From assembly GCF_033406955.1 (NCBI RefSeq), contig NZ_CP137734.1, positions 1,984,001 to 2,048,000 of the forward strand: DNA of 64,000 nt. Direction: 5' to 3'. Below, one piece after another: positions 1 to 8,882 of the stretch. How positions within the stretch are numbered: position 1 is the stretch's first letter; each line of letters begins with the position of its first letter. Under the pieces are notes generated by a model. That model saw only the letters and a list, made by a program, of their open reading frames with translations, had not been told where the DNA came from and ran no database searches. Both the position numbers and the translations under genes were made by a program. The DNA is from Streptomyces violaceoruber (GTDB taxonomy: Bacteria; Actinomycetota; Actinomycetes; Streptomycetales; Streptomycetaceae).

Positions 1-177
1 TCTTACGCCAAGTCACCCGTTCGGCCCAACAGCGACACGGTTGGCGACGCTCCGTGTCCGGTGATTGTCCGGTGCCGGGCCGGGTACTCAGCGACAGCCG
101 CCGCGCCCGTGCGGGTGCCCGACAGCGGGAACCGCCGCCGCGCCGACGGACGTACGCCGTCACACGAAGGAGTGCCC

Positions 178-3100
178 ATGGGTGCGCTGGACCTGCCCGA
201 GCCCGTCACGCGCGAGGGGGCACCGCCGAAGGTCGACACCGCCGCCCTCCGGAACGCCCTGCGCGAGCGGGTGGACGGTGAGGTCCGCTTCGACGCCGGG
301 AGCCGGGCCGCCTACTCCACGGACGCGTCGAACTTCCGGCAGACCCCGCTCGGCGTGGTCGTCCCGCGTACCCCGGAGGCCGGGGTGGAGGCGGTGGCCG
401 TGGCCCGGGAGTTCGGCGCGCCGGTGCTCTCGCGCGGTGGCGGGACCAGCCTGGCCGGGCAGTGCACCAACGCGGGCGTGGTCCTCGACTGGTCGAAGTA
501 CTGCACCCGGGTGGAGTCCGTGGACCCCGGCGCCCGCACCTGCGTCGTCCAGCCCGGGATCGTGCTCGACGACCTCAACCGGCAACTCGCGCCGCACGGC
601 CTGCGCTACGGCCCCGAGCCCGCCACCCACCCCAACTGCACCATCGGCGGCATGATCGGCAACAACTCGTGCGGTGCCACCGCGCAGGCGCACGGCAAGG
701 TCGTGGACAACATCGCCCGCCTGGAGGTGCTGCTGTACGACGGCACCCGCTTCTGGTGCGGGGAGACGGACGACGAGGAGTACGCCGAGATCGAGCGGCA
801 GGGCGACCTGCGGGCGACCGTCTACCGGCGGTTGCGGGCACTGCGCGACACCTACGGGGACGAGATCCGCCGTCGGTTCCCGGACGTCCCGCGCCGGGTC
901 TCCGGCTACAACCTGGACTCCCTGCTGCCGGAGTTCGGCTTCGACGTGGCAGGGCTGCTGGTGGGCAGCGAGTCGACGCTGGTCACGGTGGTGCGGGCGG
1001 AGCTGGAGCTGGTTCCGGTGGTGAGGGAACGCTCCCTGCTGGTCCTCGGGTTCGACAGCATCGACAAGGCCGCCGACGCGGTGCCCGACATCCTGCCGCA
1101 CGAGCCGATCGCCCTGGAGGGCGTCGACGCCCGGCTGGTGCGCGACGAGCGGATCAAGCACCTGAACCCCGAGGCGCTGGCCGAGATGCCCGAGGGCAAC
1201 GCCTACCTGATGGTGCAGTTCGGCGGGGACACCGTCGAGGAGGCCGACGCGCGGGCGCACCGGATGCTGGAGGCCGTGCACCGCTCCGAGCACGACGCCG
1301 ACTGCGCGTTCCTGGACGACCCCTCGCACGAGGAGGACCTGTGGCAGGTCCGCGAGGCCGGGCTCGGCGCCACCGCGCACATCCCGGGCAAGCCCGACAC
1401 CTTCGAGGGCTGGGAGGACTCGGCGGTCTCCCCCGAGAAGCTGGGCGACTACCTGCGGCGGCTGCGCGGCCTGTTCGAGGAGTTCGGGTACCTGAGCGAC
1501 ACGGGTCCGAGCCTGTACGGCCACTTCGGGCAGGGCTGCGTGCACACCCGGATCCCGTTCGACCTGTACACCGCGGACGGGGTGGCGACGTACCGGAGGT
1601 TCATGGAGCGGGCCGCCGATCTCGTCGTCGAGTTCGGCGGCTCGCTGTCCGGCGAGCACGGGGACGGGCAGAGCCGGGGCGAGTTGCTGGGGCGGATGTA
1701 CGGGGACCGGCTCGTGGAGGCGTTCGGGCGGCTGAAGGCCGTGTTCGACCCGCTGGACCGGATGAACCCGGGGAAGGTCGTCGCGCCGTACGGACTGGAC
1801 GACAACCTGCGGCTCGGCGGTGACTGGGCCCCGTTCGAGCCCCGCGACCTGCACTTCCGCTTCCCGCACGACGGAGGTTCGTTCTCCCAGGCGGCCAACC
1901 GCTGCGTCGGCGTCGGCAAGTGCCGGCAGCACACCAGCGACGGCACGGTGATGTGCCCGTCGTACCAGGTGACCCGGGAGGAGGAGCACTCGACGCGGGG
2001 CCGGGCCCGGCTGCTGTTCGAGATGCTCGACGGGCACGGGGACGGCGCGATCCGGGACGGCTGGCGTTCGCAGGAGGTCAAGGACGCCCTCGACCTCTGC
2101 CTGGCCTGCAAGGGCTGCAAGAAGGACTGTCCGGCGGACGTGGACATGGCCACGTACAAGGCGGAGTTCCTGTCGCACCACTACGAGGGCCGGCCGTGGC
2201 GCCGGCCGCGCTCGGACTGGTCGATGGGCTGGCTGCCGGCGCTCGCGCAGGTGGTGGGCCGCACCCGGCTCGCGCCGGTCGTCAACGCGCTCACCCACGC
2301 GCCACTGCTGTCGAAGGCGGCGGTGCTGGTGGCGGGGGTGGCGGACCGGGAGGTGCCGCTGTTCGCCGACGAGACCTTCGAGCGGTGGTTCGCGGAGCAC
2401 GAGCCGGAGGGCGACGGGCGCCGCGGGTCCGTGCTGCTGTGGCCGGACACCTTCACCAACCACTTCCACCCGCACATCGGCCGGGCGGCGGTACGGGTCC
2501 TCGAACAGGCCGGCTGGCGGGTGGAGTTGCCGCACGAGCCGCTGTGCTGCGGGCTGACCTGGGTCTCCACCGGGCAGCTCGGCACGGCGGAGAGGGTCCT
2601 CACCCGTACCGTGCGCGCCCTGGCCGGGCACGTCAGGTCGGGCGGCCTGGTGGTGGCACTGGAGCCGAGCTGCACGGCCGTGTTCCGGGCGGACGCGAAG
2701 GAGCTGTTCCCCGGCGACCAGGACGTGCTGCGGCTGGCCGAGCAGACGGTGACCCTGTCGGAGCTGCTCACCGAGCACTCCCCCGGCTACGAGCCGCCGC
2801 GGGTCCCGGAACGCTCCGCGCGTGCGGTCGCCCAGGTGCACTGCCACCAGCACGCGGTACTGGGCTGGGAGGCCGACCGGGAACTGCTGCGCCGGGCCGG
2901 CGTGGACGCGGAACGGCTGGACTCCGGCTGCTGCGGGCTGGCCGGCAACTTCGGCTTCGAGCGCGGTCACCTGGACGTGAGCGAGGCGTGCGCGGAGCGG
3001 GTGCTGCTGCCCCGGCTGCGGGAGGAGGACGAGTCGACCGTCGTCCTCGCCGACGGGTTCAGCTGCCGCACCCAGATCCACGAGTTCGACAGCGGCGGCC

Positions 3101-3321
3101 ACGAGGGCGTGCACCTGGCGGAGCTGCTGGCCTCGGCCCTGCCGCCCGGCCCCGCGACCGAACCGGGGGCCCCGGGCAGCGCGTACGGCACCGCGCCGGG
3201 CGCCCGTCCGGCCGCTCCCGGCCCCCGCGCACGGGCCCTGGCCCTGGCCGGCACGGCGGCGGCCGCCGTGGGCGCCGCCGCGGCGGCGACGGCGCTGGCC
3301 CGGAGCCTGCGCCGCCACTGA
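178..3321 (+). CDS. FAD-linked oxidase / (D-lactate or glycolate-type) dehydrogenase with Fe-S and CCG domains
   Basis: A 1047-residue fused dehydrogenase. An FAD-binding type 4 domain comes first; its pyrophosphate loop SRGGGTSLAGQ lies at about residues 85-95. It is followed by an FAD-oxidase C-terminal domain. The electron-transfer part begins with CVGVGKC (Cys576, Cys582) and CPS (Cys593) and a ferredoxin-like cluster with Cys641, 644, 647 and 651. Two CCG heterodisulfide-reductase-type motifs (LCCGLT and SGCCGLAGNFG) follow. The family oxidises 2-hydroxy acids and passes electrons to the membrane; the substrate cannot be read from the sequence. The last ~30 residues are an Ala-rich hydrophobic segment ending in SLRRH, probably a membrane anchor. 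The start is the ATG preceded by GAAGGAG; an upstream in-frame ATG at 61 has no ribosome-binding site. It stands alone, followed by a hairpin terminator. Confidence 0.9.
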   Translation: MGALDLPEPVTREGAPPKVDTAALRNALRERVDGEVRFDAGSRAAYSTDASNFRQTPLGVVVPRTPEAGVEAVAVAREFGAPVLSRGGGTSLAGQCTNAGVVLDWSKYCTRVESVDPGARTCVVQPGIVLDDLNRQLAPHGLRYGPEPATHPNCTIGGMIGNNSCGATAQAHGKVVDNIARLEVLLYDGTRFWCGETDDEEYAEIERQGDLRATVYRRLRALRDTYGDEIRRRFPDVPRRVSGYNLDSLLPEFGFDVAGLLVGSESTLVTVVRAELELVPVVRERSLLVLGFDSIDKAADAVPDILPHEPIALEGVDARLVRDERIKHLNPEALAEMPEGNAYLMVQFGGDTVEEADARAHRMLEAVHRSEHDADCAFLDDPSHEEDLWQVREAGLGATAHIPGKPDTFEGWEDSAVSPEKLGDYLRRLRGLFEEFGYLSDTGPSLYGHFGQGCVHTRIPFDLYTADGVATYRRFMERAADLVVEFGGSLSGEHGDGQSRGELLGRMYGDRLVEAFGRLKAVFDPLDRMNPGKVVAPYGLDDNLRLGGDWAPFEPRDLHFRFPHDGGSFSQAANRCVGVGKCRQHTSDGTVMCPSYQVTREEEHSTRGRARLLFEMLDGHGDGAIRDGWRSQEVKDALDLCLACKGCKKDCPADVDMATYKAEFLSHHYEGRPWRRPRSDWSMGWLPALAQVVGRTRLAPVVNALTHAPLLSKAAVLVAGVADREVPLFADETFERWFAEHEPEGDGRRGSVLLWPDTFTNHFHPHIGRAAVRVLEQAGWRVELPHEPLCCGLTWVSTGQLGTAERVLTRTVRALAGHVRSGGLVVALEPSCTAVFRADAKELFPGDQDVLRLAEQTVTLSELLTEHSPGYEPPRVPERSARAVAQVHCHQHAVLGWEADRELLRRAGVDAERLDSGCCGLAGNFGFERGHLDVSEACAERVLLPRLREEDESTVVLADGFSCRTQIHEFDSGGHEGVHLAELLASALPPGPATEPGAPGSAYGTAPGARPAAPGPRARALALAGTAAAAVGAAAAATALARSLRRH

Positions 3322-3331
3322 GCCCGGACAC

Positions 3332-3372
3332 GACGGACGGTCACCACCGAGGGTGCGGGGTGACCGTCCGTC
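3332..3372 (+). terminator. hairpin terminator after the FAD-linked oxidase gene
   Basis: Perfect 14-bp arms, GACGGACGGTCACC (3332-3345) and its reverse complement (3359-3372), separated by a 13-nt loop, starting 11 bp after the stop codon. No T run follows, as is usual for Streptomyces. It can serve both the + gene and the convergent minus-strand gene at 3444. Confidence 0.75.
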
Positions 3373-3443
3373 CGTCGCGTCCGGGCGTGGAGTCCGTGTC
3401 GGGGCGTGGAGCCTCAGGCCGGAGTCCGTGTGGCCGTGGAGTC

Positions 3444-3911
3444 TCAGGCCCGGGACGACGCGCTGTCCTGACGGCTCGCCAGGGCCCAGATGACGAACAC
3501 GTCGATCGCCATCATGATCACGGACCAGACGGGCGCGTACGGCAGGAACAGGAACTGGGCGATCAGGCTCAGCGAGGCGAGGACGATACCCGCCACCCGG
3601 GCCCAGGCCATGTCCTTGAGCAGACCGAACCCGGTGACGAACACGAGGGCGCCCAGGATGACGTGGACGATCCCCCAGCCGGTCAGGCTCATCTCGTAGA
3701 CGTAGGTGCCGATACGGGCGTACACGTCGTCCTCGGCGATGGCCGCGATGCCCTGGAGGACGGCGAGCGCGCCGTTCAGCAGCAGCAGTACGCCCGCGAA
3801 GACGACACCTCCGGTCACCCAGCCGCTGGTGCGGTCGCCCGAGCGCTGGGCCCAGGAGGCGTCGCCGCCGTGGGACGGCCGGCCGGGAGAGGGTTCGGCG
3901 TGCTGGCTCAT
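3444..3911 (-). CDS. DUF7144-family four-helix membrane protein
   Basis: 155 residues. After a ~30-residue polar N-terminus there are four hydrophobic helices. The arrangement WVTGGVVFAGVLLLLNG, then a loop with EDDVYARIGTYVYE, then WGIVHVILGALVF and a last helix with IDVFVIWALA matches the actinobacterial DUF7144 family. Its function is unknown; the location must be the cytoplasmic membrane. The ATG at 3911 is preceded by GAAAGGA at good distance. It is monocistronic and convergent with the upstream oxidase gene. Confidence 0.8.
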   Translation of the reverse strand: MSQHAEPSPGRPSHGGDASWAQRSGDRTSGWVTGGVVFAGVLLLLNGALAVLQGIAAIAEDDVYARIGTYVYEMSLTGWGIVHVILGALVFVTGFGLLKDMAWARVAGIVLASLSLIAQFLFLPYAPVWSVIMMAIDVFVIWALASRQDSASSRA

Positions 3912-4198
3912 GAGCGGAGTCCTTTCTGTGTCCCCCGTACGGGGCAGCTGCCCGCCGGCGCCCGACGGCCCCGACAGGTCATTCAGAGCCTGCGGGTGGC
4001 CGCGCTCCCCGGCCAGGCGGGTCCGCCGGACGGGTGAATCGCGCGGCGTGCGTGCGCGTGCGGACGCCCCCGGCCTCGCGTTAACTGAGCGGCACCCGCG
4101 GGTCCCGGTGACCGACGGGCCGAGGGACCAAGGGGCGACGAAGGAGGGCGTGTGACGAGTCGGCCGCTGCCCCGTCGGGGCCCGCGCGGGCGGGTTCC

Positions 4199-5557
4199 GT
4201 GACCGCGCCGGCGAACGCGGTCCCGGACCGGGCGGAGCGGTCCCTGCGGCAGACCCTGCTCAGTCCCGGCTACCGGCGGCTGTTGCTGCTGTGCGTGCTG
4301 CTGGGGGTGCCCATCGCGCTGGCCTGCTTCTTCTTCGTCGGACTTCAGCACGAGTTGCAGCACTGGGTGTGGACCTCGCTGCCCGAGGCGGCCGGATACG
4401 ACACCCCACCGTGGTGGTGGCCGCTGCCCGCGCTGGTGCTCGCCGGGCTGATCCTGGCGCCGATCGTGACCCGGATGCCGGGCGGCGGCGGCCATCTCCC
4501 CGTCAACGGCCTGGGCGGGGCGCCGGTCGGCCCCCGCGCGCTGCCCGGCGCGGTGCTGGCGGCGCTGGCCACGCTGCCGCTCGGCGTGGTGCTGGGCCCC
4601 GAGGCCCCGCTCATGGCCGTCGGCAGCGGGCTCGCCCTGCTGGCGGTGCGGCGGGCGGGCGCGGGCGGAGACCAGCAGGCGAGCGCGATTCTCGCCACGG
4701 CCGGCTCCACCGCCGCGATCTCCACCATCCTCGGCGGCCCGATCGCGGCGGCGGTGCTGCTCATCGAGGGGGCGGGGCTGGCCGGCACCCGCCTGGTCGC
4801 CCTGCTGCTGCCCTGCCTGCTGGCCAGCGCGACCGGTGCCCTGGTCTTCACCGGCTTCGGGCAGTGGACGGGGCTGGAGATCGGCGCGCTGAGCCTGCCC
4901 GACCTGCCGCCGCAGGCCAATCCGGACGCGGGTGACTTCCTGTGGGGCCTGCCCACCGCGGCCCTGATCGCCGTACTGGTGACGCTGGCCCGGGCGCTGG
5001 GCCGCCGCACCGTCTCCTGGACCCGGCACCGCACGGCCGCCCGCACCGTCGCCTGCGCCACCGCGGTCGGCGTCTGTGTCGCGGCGTACGCGCTGATCAC
5101 CGGCCGCTCCCCGGCCGAGGCGGCGCTGTCCGGCCAGGCCACCCTCGCCCAGCTCGCCGCGCATCCGCACGCCTGGTCCGTGGGGGCGCTCGTCGCGCTG
5201 GTCGCCTGCAAGGGGCTGGCCTGGGGCATCGCGCTGGGCGCGCTGCGCGGCGGCCCGATCTTCCCGGCCGTCCTGCTGGGCGCGGCGACGGCCCTGGCCT
5301 GCTCCGGGCTGCCCGGCTTCGGCGCGACCCCGGCGCTCGCCCTCGGCATCGCCGCCGCGGCGGCCGCGGTGACGGGGCTGCCGCTGGCCAGCTCGGTCCT
5401 CGCGGTGCTGCTGATGGGCCGGGACTCCCACGACCAGATGCCGCTGATCGTCATGGCCTCGGTCGTCGCGTTCGTCGTGGCGCAACTGGTGCGCCGGACC
5501 CCGCCGGAGGCGGGCGGGTCGCCGGGCGGGGCGCCGTCGGCGGGAGCGGCACGGTGA
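4199..5557 (+). CDS. ClC-family chloride channel/transporter
   Basis: 452 residues with about ten hydrophobic helices. Signature ClC segments are recognisable: GPEAP around Glu135 (the family's GxEGP filter motif, here with Ala for Gly) and GGPIFPA around Phe355 (the GxFxP motif). It should move chloride, possibly coupled to protons, across the membrane. The start is a GTG; the DNA just upstream is very GC-rich and has only a weak ribosome-binding site, so the exact start is uncertain. The stop overlaps a GTG (GTGA at 5554-5557), which is the sort of coupled junction expected for the K+ channel gene that follows. Confidence 0.85.
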   Translation: MTAPANAVPDRAERSLRQTLLSPGYRRLLLLCVLLGVPIALACFFFVGLQHELQHWVWTSLPEAAGYDTPPWWWPLPALVLAGLILAPIVTRMPGGGGHLPVNGLGGAPVGPRALPGAVLAALATLPLGVVLGPEAPLMAVGSGLALLAVRRAGAGGDQQASAILATAGSTAAISTILGGPIAAAVLLIEGAGLAGTRLVALLLPCLLASATGALVFTGFGQWTGLEIGALSLPDLPPQANPDAGDFLWGLPTAALIAVLVTLARALGRRTVSWTRHRTAARTVACATAVGVCVAAYALITGRSPAEAALSGQATLAQLAAHPHAWSVGALVALVACKGLAWGIALGALRGGPIFPAVLLGAATALACSGLPGFGATPALALGIAAAAAAVTGLPLASSVLAVLLMGRDSHDQMPLIVMASVVAFVVAQLVRRTPPEAGGSPGGAPSAGAAR

Positions 5558-5675
5558 AGGACCGCCGGACCGCCGGACCGCACACCCGCGTCCTCGCCCT
5601 CGTACTCCCCCGCGCCGCCGTACCGGCTGGGACGCCGTCGGGCCCTGGGTCGTACGGGCGGGGATCGCGGCCGCA

Positions 5676-6137
5676 GTGGTCGTGGCGTACTTCCTGCTCC
5701 CCCTGGACCACCTGGGGCCGCAGCGGCCGGTGCTGAGCTGGGTGCTGTTCGCCCTGCTGCTGACCGTGGTGGCCGTGCTGCTGCTGCGGCAGATCCGGCA
5801 CGTCCTCCTCGACCGTCCGGACAGCCGCCCCGGCGTGGTCATCTCGCTGCTGATCGTCCTGTCCGTGCACGTCTTCTCGGCGGCGTACTACGCCCTGGCC
5901 AAGTCGCCGGGCGAGTTCAACGGACTGCACACCCGGATCGACGCGCTGTACTTCACCGTGGTGACGCTCGCCACCGTCGGGTACGGGGACATCACCCCGA
6001 GGGGCCAGGCCGCGCGGGTCGTGACCGTGCTGCAGATCACGTACAGCTTCGTCTTCCTCACGGCCGCCGCCACCGCCCTGACCACCCGGATGCGCGACCG
6101 GGTGGTCCGGGGGCCCCAGCGGGGCCGCTCGCGCTGA
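5676..6137 (+). CDS. two-TM potassium channel (ion_trans_2), 5' end uncertain
   Basis: 153 residues from a GTG. The K+ selectivity filter TVGYGD is at about residues 100-105, in a pore loop between hydrophobic segments; the C-terminus is short and basic (RVVRGPQRGRSR). The true N-terminus is probably longer. In the same frame upstream of the GTG the DNA still reads as plausible protein (GWDAVGPWVVRAGIAAA), but that frame has no ATG/GTG/TTG. A GTG at 5554, coupled to the stop of the ClC gene, opens a different frame (VKDRRTAGPHTRVL). A single-base indel between about 5610 and 5640 would join the two. The gene may therefore be frameshifted, or the base calls there may be wrong. Confidence 0.75.
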   Translation: MVVAYFLLPLDHLGPQRPVLSWVLFALLLTVVAVLLLRQIRHVLLDRPDSRPGVVISLLIVLSVHVFSAAYYALAKSPGEFNGLHTRIDALYFTVVTLATVGYGDITPRGQAARVVTVLQITYSFVFLTAAATALTTRMRDRVVRGPQRGRSR

Positions 6138-6145
6138 GGCGGGCC

Positions 6146-6176
6146 TTGAAGGTGCCGCCGCGTCACCTTCTAGCCT
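6146..6176 (+). promoter_or_regulatory. MerR-type promoter/operator, 19-bp spacer
   Basis: TTGAAG (-35, 6146-6151) and TAGCCT (-10, 6171-6176) are separated by exactly 19 bp. Inside lies the inverted repeat GAAGGTG (6148-6154) / CACCTTC (6164-6170). The over-long spacer with an internal palindrome is the hallmark of promoters activated by MerR-family proteins. It lies 25 bp before the MerR start codon, so autoregulation is very likely. Confidence 0.8.
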
Positions 6177-6200
6177 CGGTCGCAGACCCAGGAGGAACCC

Positions 6201-6794
6201 ATGACGCACGCGACCGACGGAAGCCGGCGCATCGGCGCACTCGCTCGGGAGACCGGGCTGAGCATCCGCACCCTGCGCTACTACGACCGGCTCGGCCTGC
6301 TCACCCCGTCCGCCCGCACCGAGGGCGGCCACCGCTGCTACGACGCCGGCGACGTCCGGCGTCTGCACCGCGTCCTGGCGCTGCGCAGTTTCGGGCTTCC
6401 GCTGGCCCGGATCCGCGCGGTGCTCGACGCCGAGCCGGACCACGATCCGGCGGAGCTGATCCGGCGGCAGCTCGGCGTCGTCGAGGAGCGGCTGCGGCAG
6501 ACGGCCGAGCTGCGGATCCGGCTGCTGGGTGTGCTGGGCGCGCTGGACGCCGCCGCGGACGGCTCGACCGAGGCCCTGCTGGACGTGATCGAGGAGATGA
6601 CCGCCGTAACACGTCCCCTGACCCCGGAGCAGGTCGCCGGTCTCGGCGAGGCGCGCCGCCGCTGGGCCGAGTCGCTCGGCGAGGAGGAGTTGCGTGCCCT
6701 GCACCACAGGCGTGCGGAGATCTTCGCCACGATGGGCGAGGACGACCGGCGTCGGCTGACGGACCGGCGGCGCCGGGCGTTGGCGCAGCCCTGA
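6201..6794 (+). CDS. MerR-family transcriptional regulator
   Basis: 197 residues. The N-terminal winged helix reads RIGALARETGLSIRTLRYYD (about 10-29), followed by the usual wing GLLTPSARTEGGHRCYD. A coiled-coil region with many Arg/Leu follows, and then a ~90-residue effector domain rich in Glu/Arg, resembling the TipAS class. The RBS AGGAGG is 6 bp from the ATG. The regulator probably controls its own promoter through the 19-bp-spacer site just upstream. No cysteine pattern for metals is present, so a small organic ligand is more likely. Confidence 0.88.
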   Translation: MTHATDGSRRIGALARETGLSIRTLRYYDRLGLLTPSARTEGGHRCYDAGDVRRLHRVLALRSFGLPLARIRAVLDAEPDHDPAELIRRQLGVVEERLRQTAELRIRLLGVLGALDAAADGSTEALLDVIEEMTAVTRPLTPEQVAGLGEARRRWAESLGEEELRALHHRRAEIFATMGEDDRRRLTDRRRRALAQP

Positions 6795-6879
6795 GGCATG
6801 TTCGGCGGCCCGGCGGCCGGTGCGCGGGCCCCGAGGCCTGCTTGTGCCCACCCCGGTGGGAGCACTACTGTCGCCACGC

Positions 6880-7035
6880 CTTGGTGAACGGGAAATCCGG
6901 TGTGATGCCGGTGCGGCCCTCGCCACTGTGAATCGGGAAGTCCGGCTCCGGCCCTGACGGGCAGCCACTGGATCGCTTGCGGTCCGGGAAGGCGGAGCAC
7001 GGGCGGTGGTACCCGTAAGCCAGGAGACCGGCCAA
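6880..7035 (+). promoter_or_regulatory. cobalamin riboswitch
   Basis: Conserved B12-riboswitch blocks occur in order: GGTGAACGGGAAATCCGGTG, then the GCCACTG element (repeated around 6921 and 6963), GGGAAGGCGGAGC, and the terminal B12-box core AAGCCAGGAGACCGGCC ending at 7033. It sits in the leader directly before cbiM and should shut down cobalt uptake when adenosylcobalamin is plentiful, probably by masking the ribosome-binding site. Confidence 0.93.
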
Positions 7036-7080
7036 GGCGCGTCGTCCATCCACGAGGTGCTGGAGAGGGTCTGCCGAGTC

Positions 7081-7779
7081 ATGCACATAGCCGAGGGCTT
7101 TCTGCCACCGGCGCACGCGATCGCCTGGGGTGTCGCGTCCGCGCCGTTCGTCGTCCACGGAGTCCGGTCACTCACCCGTGAGGTCAGGGAGCACCCGGAG
7201 AGCACACTGCTCCTCGGTGCCTCCGGAGCCTTCACGTTCGTCCTGTCGGCCCTGAAGCTGCCGTCGGTCACCGGGAGTTGCTCCCACCCGACCGGCACCG
7301 GTCTGGGCGCGATCCTGTTCCGGCCGCCGATCATGGCGGTCCTTGGCACCATCACGCTGCTCTTCCAGGCGCTGCTGCTCGCCCACGGCGGGCTCACCAC
7401 GCTCGGCGCCAACGTCTTCTCGATGGCGATCGTCGGCCCCTGGGCCGGATACGGCGTCTACCGGCTGCTGCGCCGCTGGGACGTGCCGTTGATGGTCACC
7501 GTGTTCTTCGGCGCGTTCGTCGCCGACCTGTCCACGTACTGCGTCACCAGCGTGCAGCTGGCGCTGGCCTTCCCGGATCCGAGCAGCGGGTTCCTGGGCG
7601 CGCTCGGCAAGTTCGGGTCCATCTTCGCGGTGACGCAGATTCCGCTCGCGGTGAGCGAGGGCCTGCTCACGGTGATCGTGATGCGGCTGCTCGTGCAGTC
7701 CAGCAAGGGCGAACTGACCCGGCTGGGCGTGCTGCTGACCCGGACCGGCGAGCGGAAGCAGAAGGCGGTGGCGCGATGA
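7081..7779 (+). CDS. cbiM: cobalt ECF transporter S component CbiM
   Basis: 232 residues, integral membrane. The mature N-terminus [10 protein letters not shown] is the CbiM/NikM signature: Met1 and His2 ligate the metal ion. A further conserved histidine lies in [13 protein letters not shown]. About six to seven hydrophobic helices follow. The start was chosen at 7081 because the N-terminal Met-His must be exposed, and because the upstream in-frame GTG (7006) falls inside the riboswitch. This is the substrate-binding membrane subunit of the CbiMNQO cobalt importer that feeds cobalamin synthesis. The stop overlaps the cbiN start (ATGA). Confidence 0.95.
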   Translation: MHIAEGFLPPAHAIAWGVASAPFVVHGVRSLTREVREHPESTLLLGASGAFTFVLSALKLPSVTGSCSHPTGTGLGAILFRPPIMAVLGTITLLFQALLLAHGGLTTLGANVFSMAIVGPWAGYGVYRLLRRWDVPLMVTVFFGAFVADLSTYCVTSVQLALAFPDPSSGFLGALGKFGSIFAVTQIPLAVSEGLLTVIVMRLLVQSSKGELTRLGVLLTRTGERKQKAVAR

Positions 7780-8132
7780 GCCGGAACACGAGGATCAACG
7801 CCCTGCTGCTGCTCGCGGTGGCCGCGCTGGCGGTGCTGCCGCTGGTGCTGGGGCTCGGCGACCACAAGGAGGAGCCGTTCGCCGGGGCCGACGCGGAGGC
7901 GGAGACGGCGATCACCGAGATCGAACCGGACTACGAACCGTGGTTCTCCCCGCTGTACGAACCGCCGTCCGGGGAGGTCGAGTCGGCGCTGTTCGCCCTG
8001 CAGGCCGCGCTCGGCGCGGGCGTGCTGGCGTACTACTTCGGCCTGCGCCGGGGCCGACGGCAGGGCGAGGAGCGGGCGTCGGCGGCTTCCGGGGCCGCGG
8101 CGGCACCGGGGGACGCCCCCGAAGGGGACTGA
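7776..8132 (+). CDS. cbiN: cobalt ECF transporter auxiliary subunit CbiN
   Basis: 118 residues with two transmembrane helices: one at the N-terminus ([19 protein letters not shown]) and one near residue 75 ([20 protein letters not shown]). Between them is an acidic extracellular loop containing [17 protein letters not shown], the conserved CbiN loop. CbiN assists metal loading into CbiM. The start ATG overlaps the cbiM stop by four bases. The C-terminus is an Ala/Gly-rich tail longer than in enteric CbiN. Confidence 0.93.
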   Translation: MSRNTRINALLLLAVAALAVLPLVLGLGDHKEEPFAGADAEAETAITEIEPDYEPWFSPLYEPPSGEVESALFALQAALGAGVLAYYFGLRRGRRQGEERASAASGAAAAPGDAPEGD

Positions 8133-8882
8133 GTGCTGCCGATCGACGCGGCGGCGCACGGCAGTCGCTGGCGCCGCCGCCATCCCGTGGACAAGGCCGT
8201 GCTCGGTCTCGGCCTGACCGTGCTCGCGATCTCGCTGCCGCCCTGGCCGGGCGCGGCGCTGGTGCTGGTGGCGGCGCTGACGGTGCTGCTCGGCCCGGCG
8301 GGCGTGCCCGGACGCCGGCTGTGGCGGGCCTACCGGGTGCCGCTGGGGTTCTGCGTGACGGGTGCGTTGCCGCTGCTGGTGCAGGTCGGGGGCCCGGACG
8401 GGTTCCTGACGGCGGCCGACGGCGGTGCGGTGCGCGCGGGTGGGCTGCTGCTGCGCACCTCGGCGGCCTCGCTGGGGGTGCTGCTGTTCGCGTTCACCAC
8501 GCCGATGTCGGACCTGCTGCCGAGGCTGGTGCGGGCCGGGGTGCCCGCCCCGGTCGTGGACGTGGCGCTGGTGACGTACCGGATGAGTTTCCTGCTGCTG
8601 GACTCGGTGCGCCGGATCCGGCAGGCGCAGGCCGCGCGGCTCGGACACACCACGCGGGCGGCGACCTGGCGTTCGCTCGGCGGGCTCGGCGCCACCGCGT
8701 TCGTGCGGGCCTTCGACCGGGCGGCGCGGCTCCAGTCGGGGCTCGCCGGGCGCGGTTACGACGGCACCCTGCGCGTGCTGGTGCCCGAGGCGCGCGTGTC
8801 GGTGCCGTTCACGGCGGCGAGCGTCGCGCTGCTCGCGGCGCTGGCCGTCCTCACCCTCGTACTGGAAGGACCCCTGTCGTGA
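8133..8882 (+). CDS. cbiQ: cobalt ECF transporter T component CbiQ
   Basis: 249 residues, several membrane helices. The cytoplasmic coupling helices contain the A-R-G-type motifs typical of ECF T components, seen here as RLGHTTRA and the later LAGRGYDG. The GTG start follows the cbiN stop without a gap, so the two are translated together. CbiQ couples the ATPase CbiO to CbiM/CbiN. Confidence 0.92.
   Translation: MLPIDAAAHGSRWRRRHPVDKAVLGLGLTVLAISLPPWPGAALVLVAALTVLLGPAGVPGRRLWRAYRVPLGFCVTGALPLLVQVGGPDGFLTAADGGAVRAGGLLLRTSAASLGVLLFAFTTPMSDLLPRLVRAGVPAPVVDVALVTYRMSFLLLDSVRRIRQAQAARLGHTTRAATWRSLGGLGATAFVRAFDRAARLQSGLAGRGYDGTLRVLVPEARVSVPFTAASVALLAALAVLTLVLEGPLS

Noticed and set aside
160..3318. 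A 1052-codon minus-strand open frame opposite the FAD-linked oxidase
   Set aside because: An antisense shadow of a high-GC gene: no ribosome-binding site, no family similarity, Arg/Gly/Ala-dominated composition. The same holds for long shadows at 3983-5842, 12979-15117, 15186-17690 and 46359-49178.
7006..7080. In-frame GTG upstream of cbiM
   Set aside because: It lies inside the cobalamin riboswitch and would hide the metal-binding Met1-His2 terminus.
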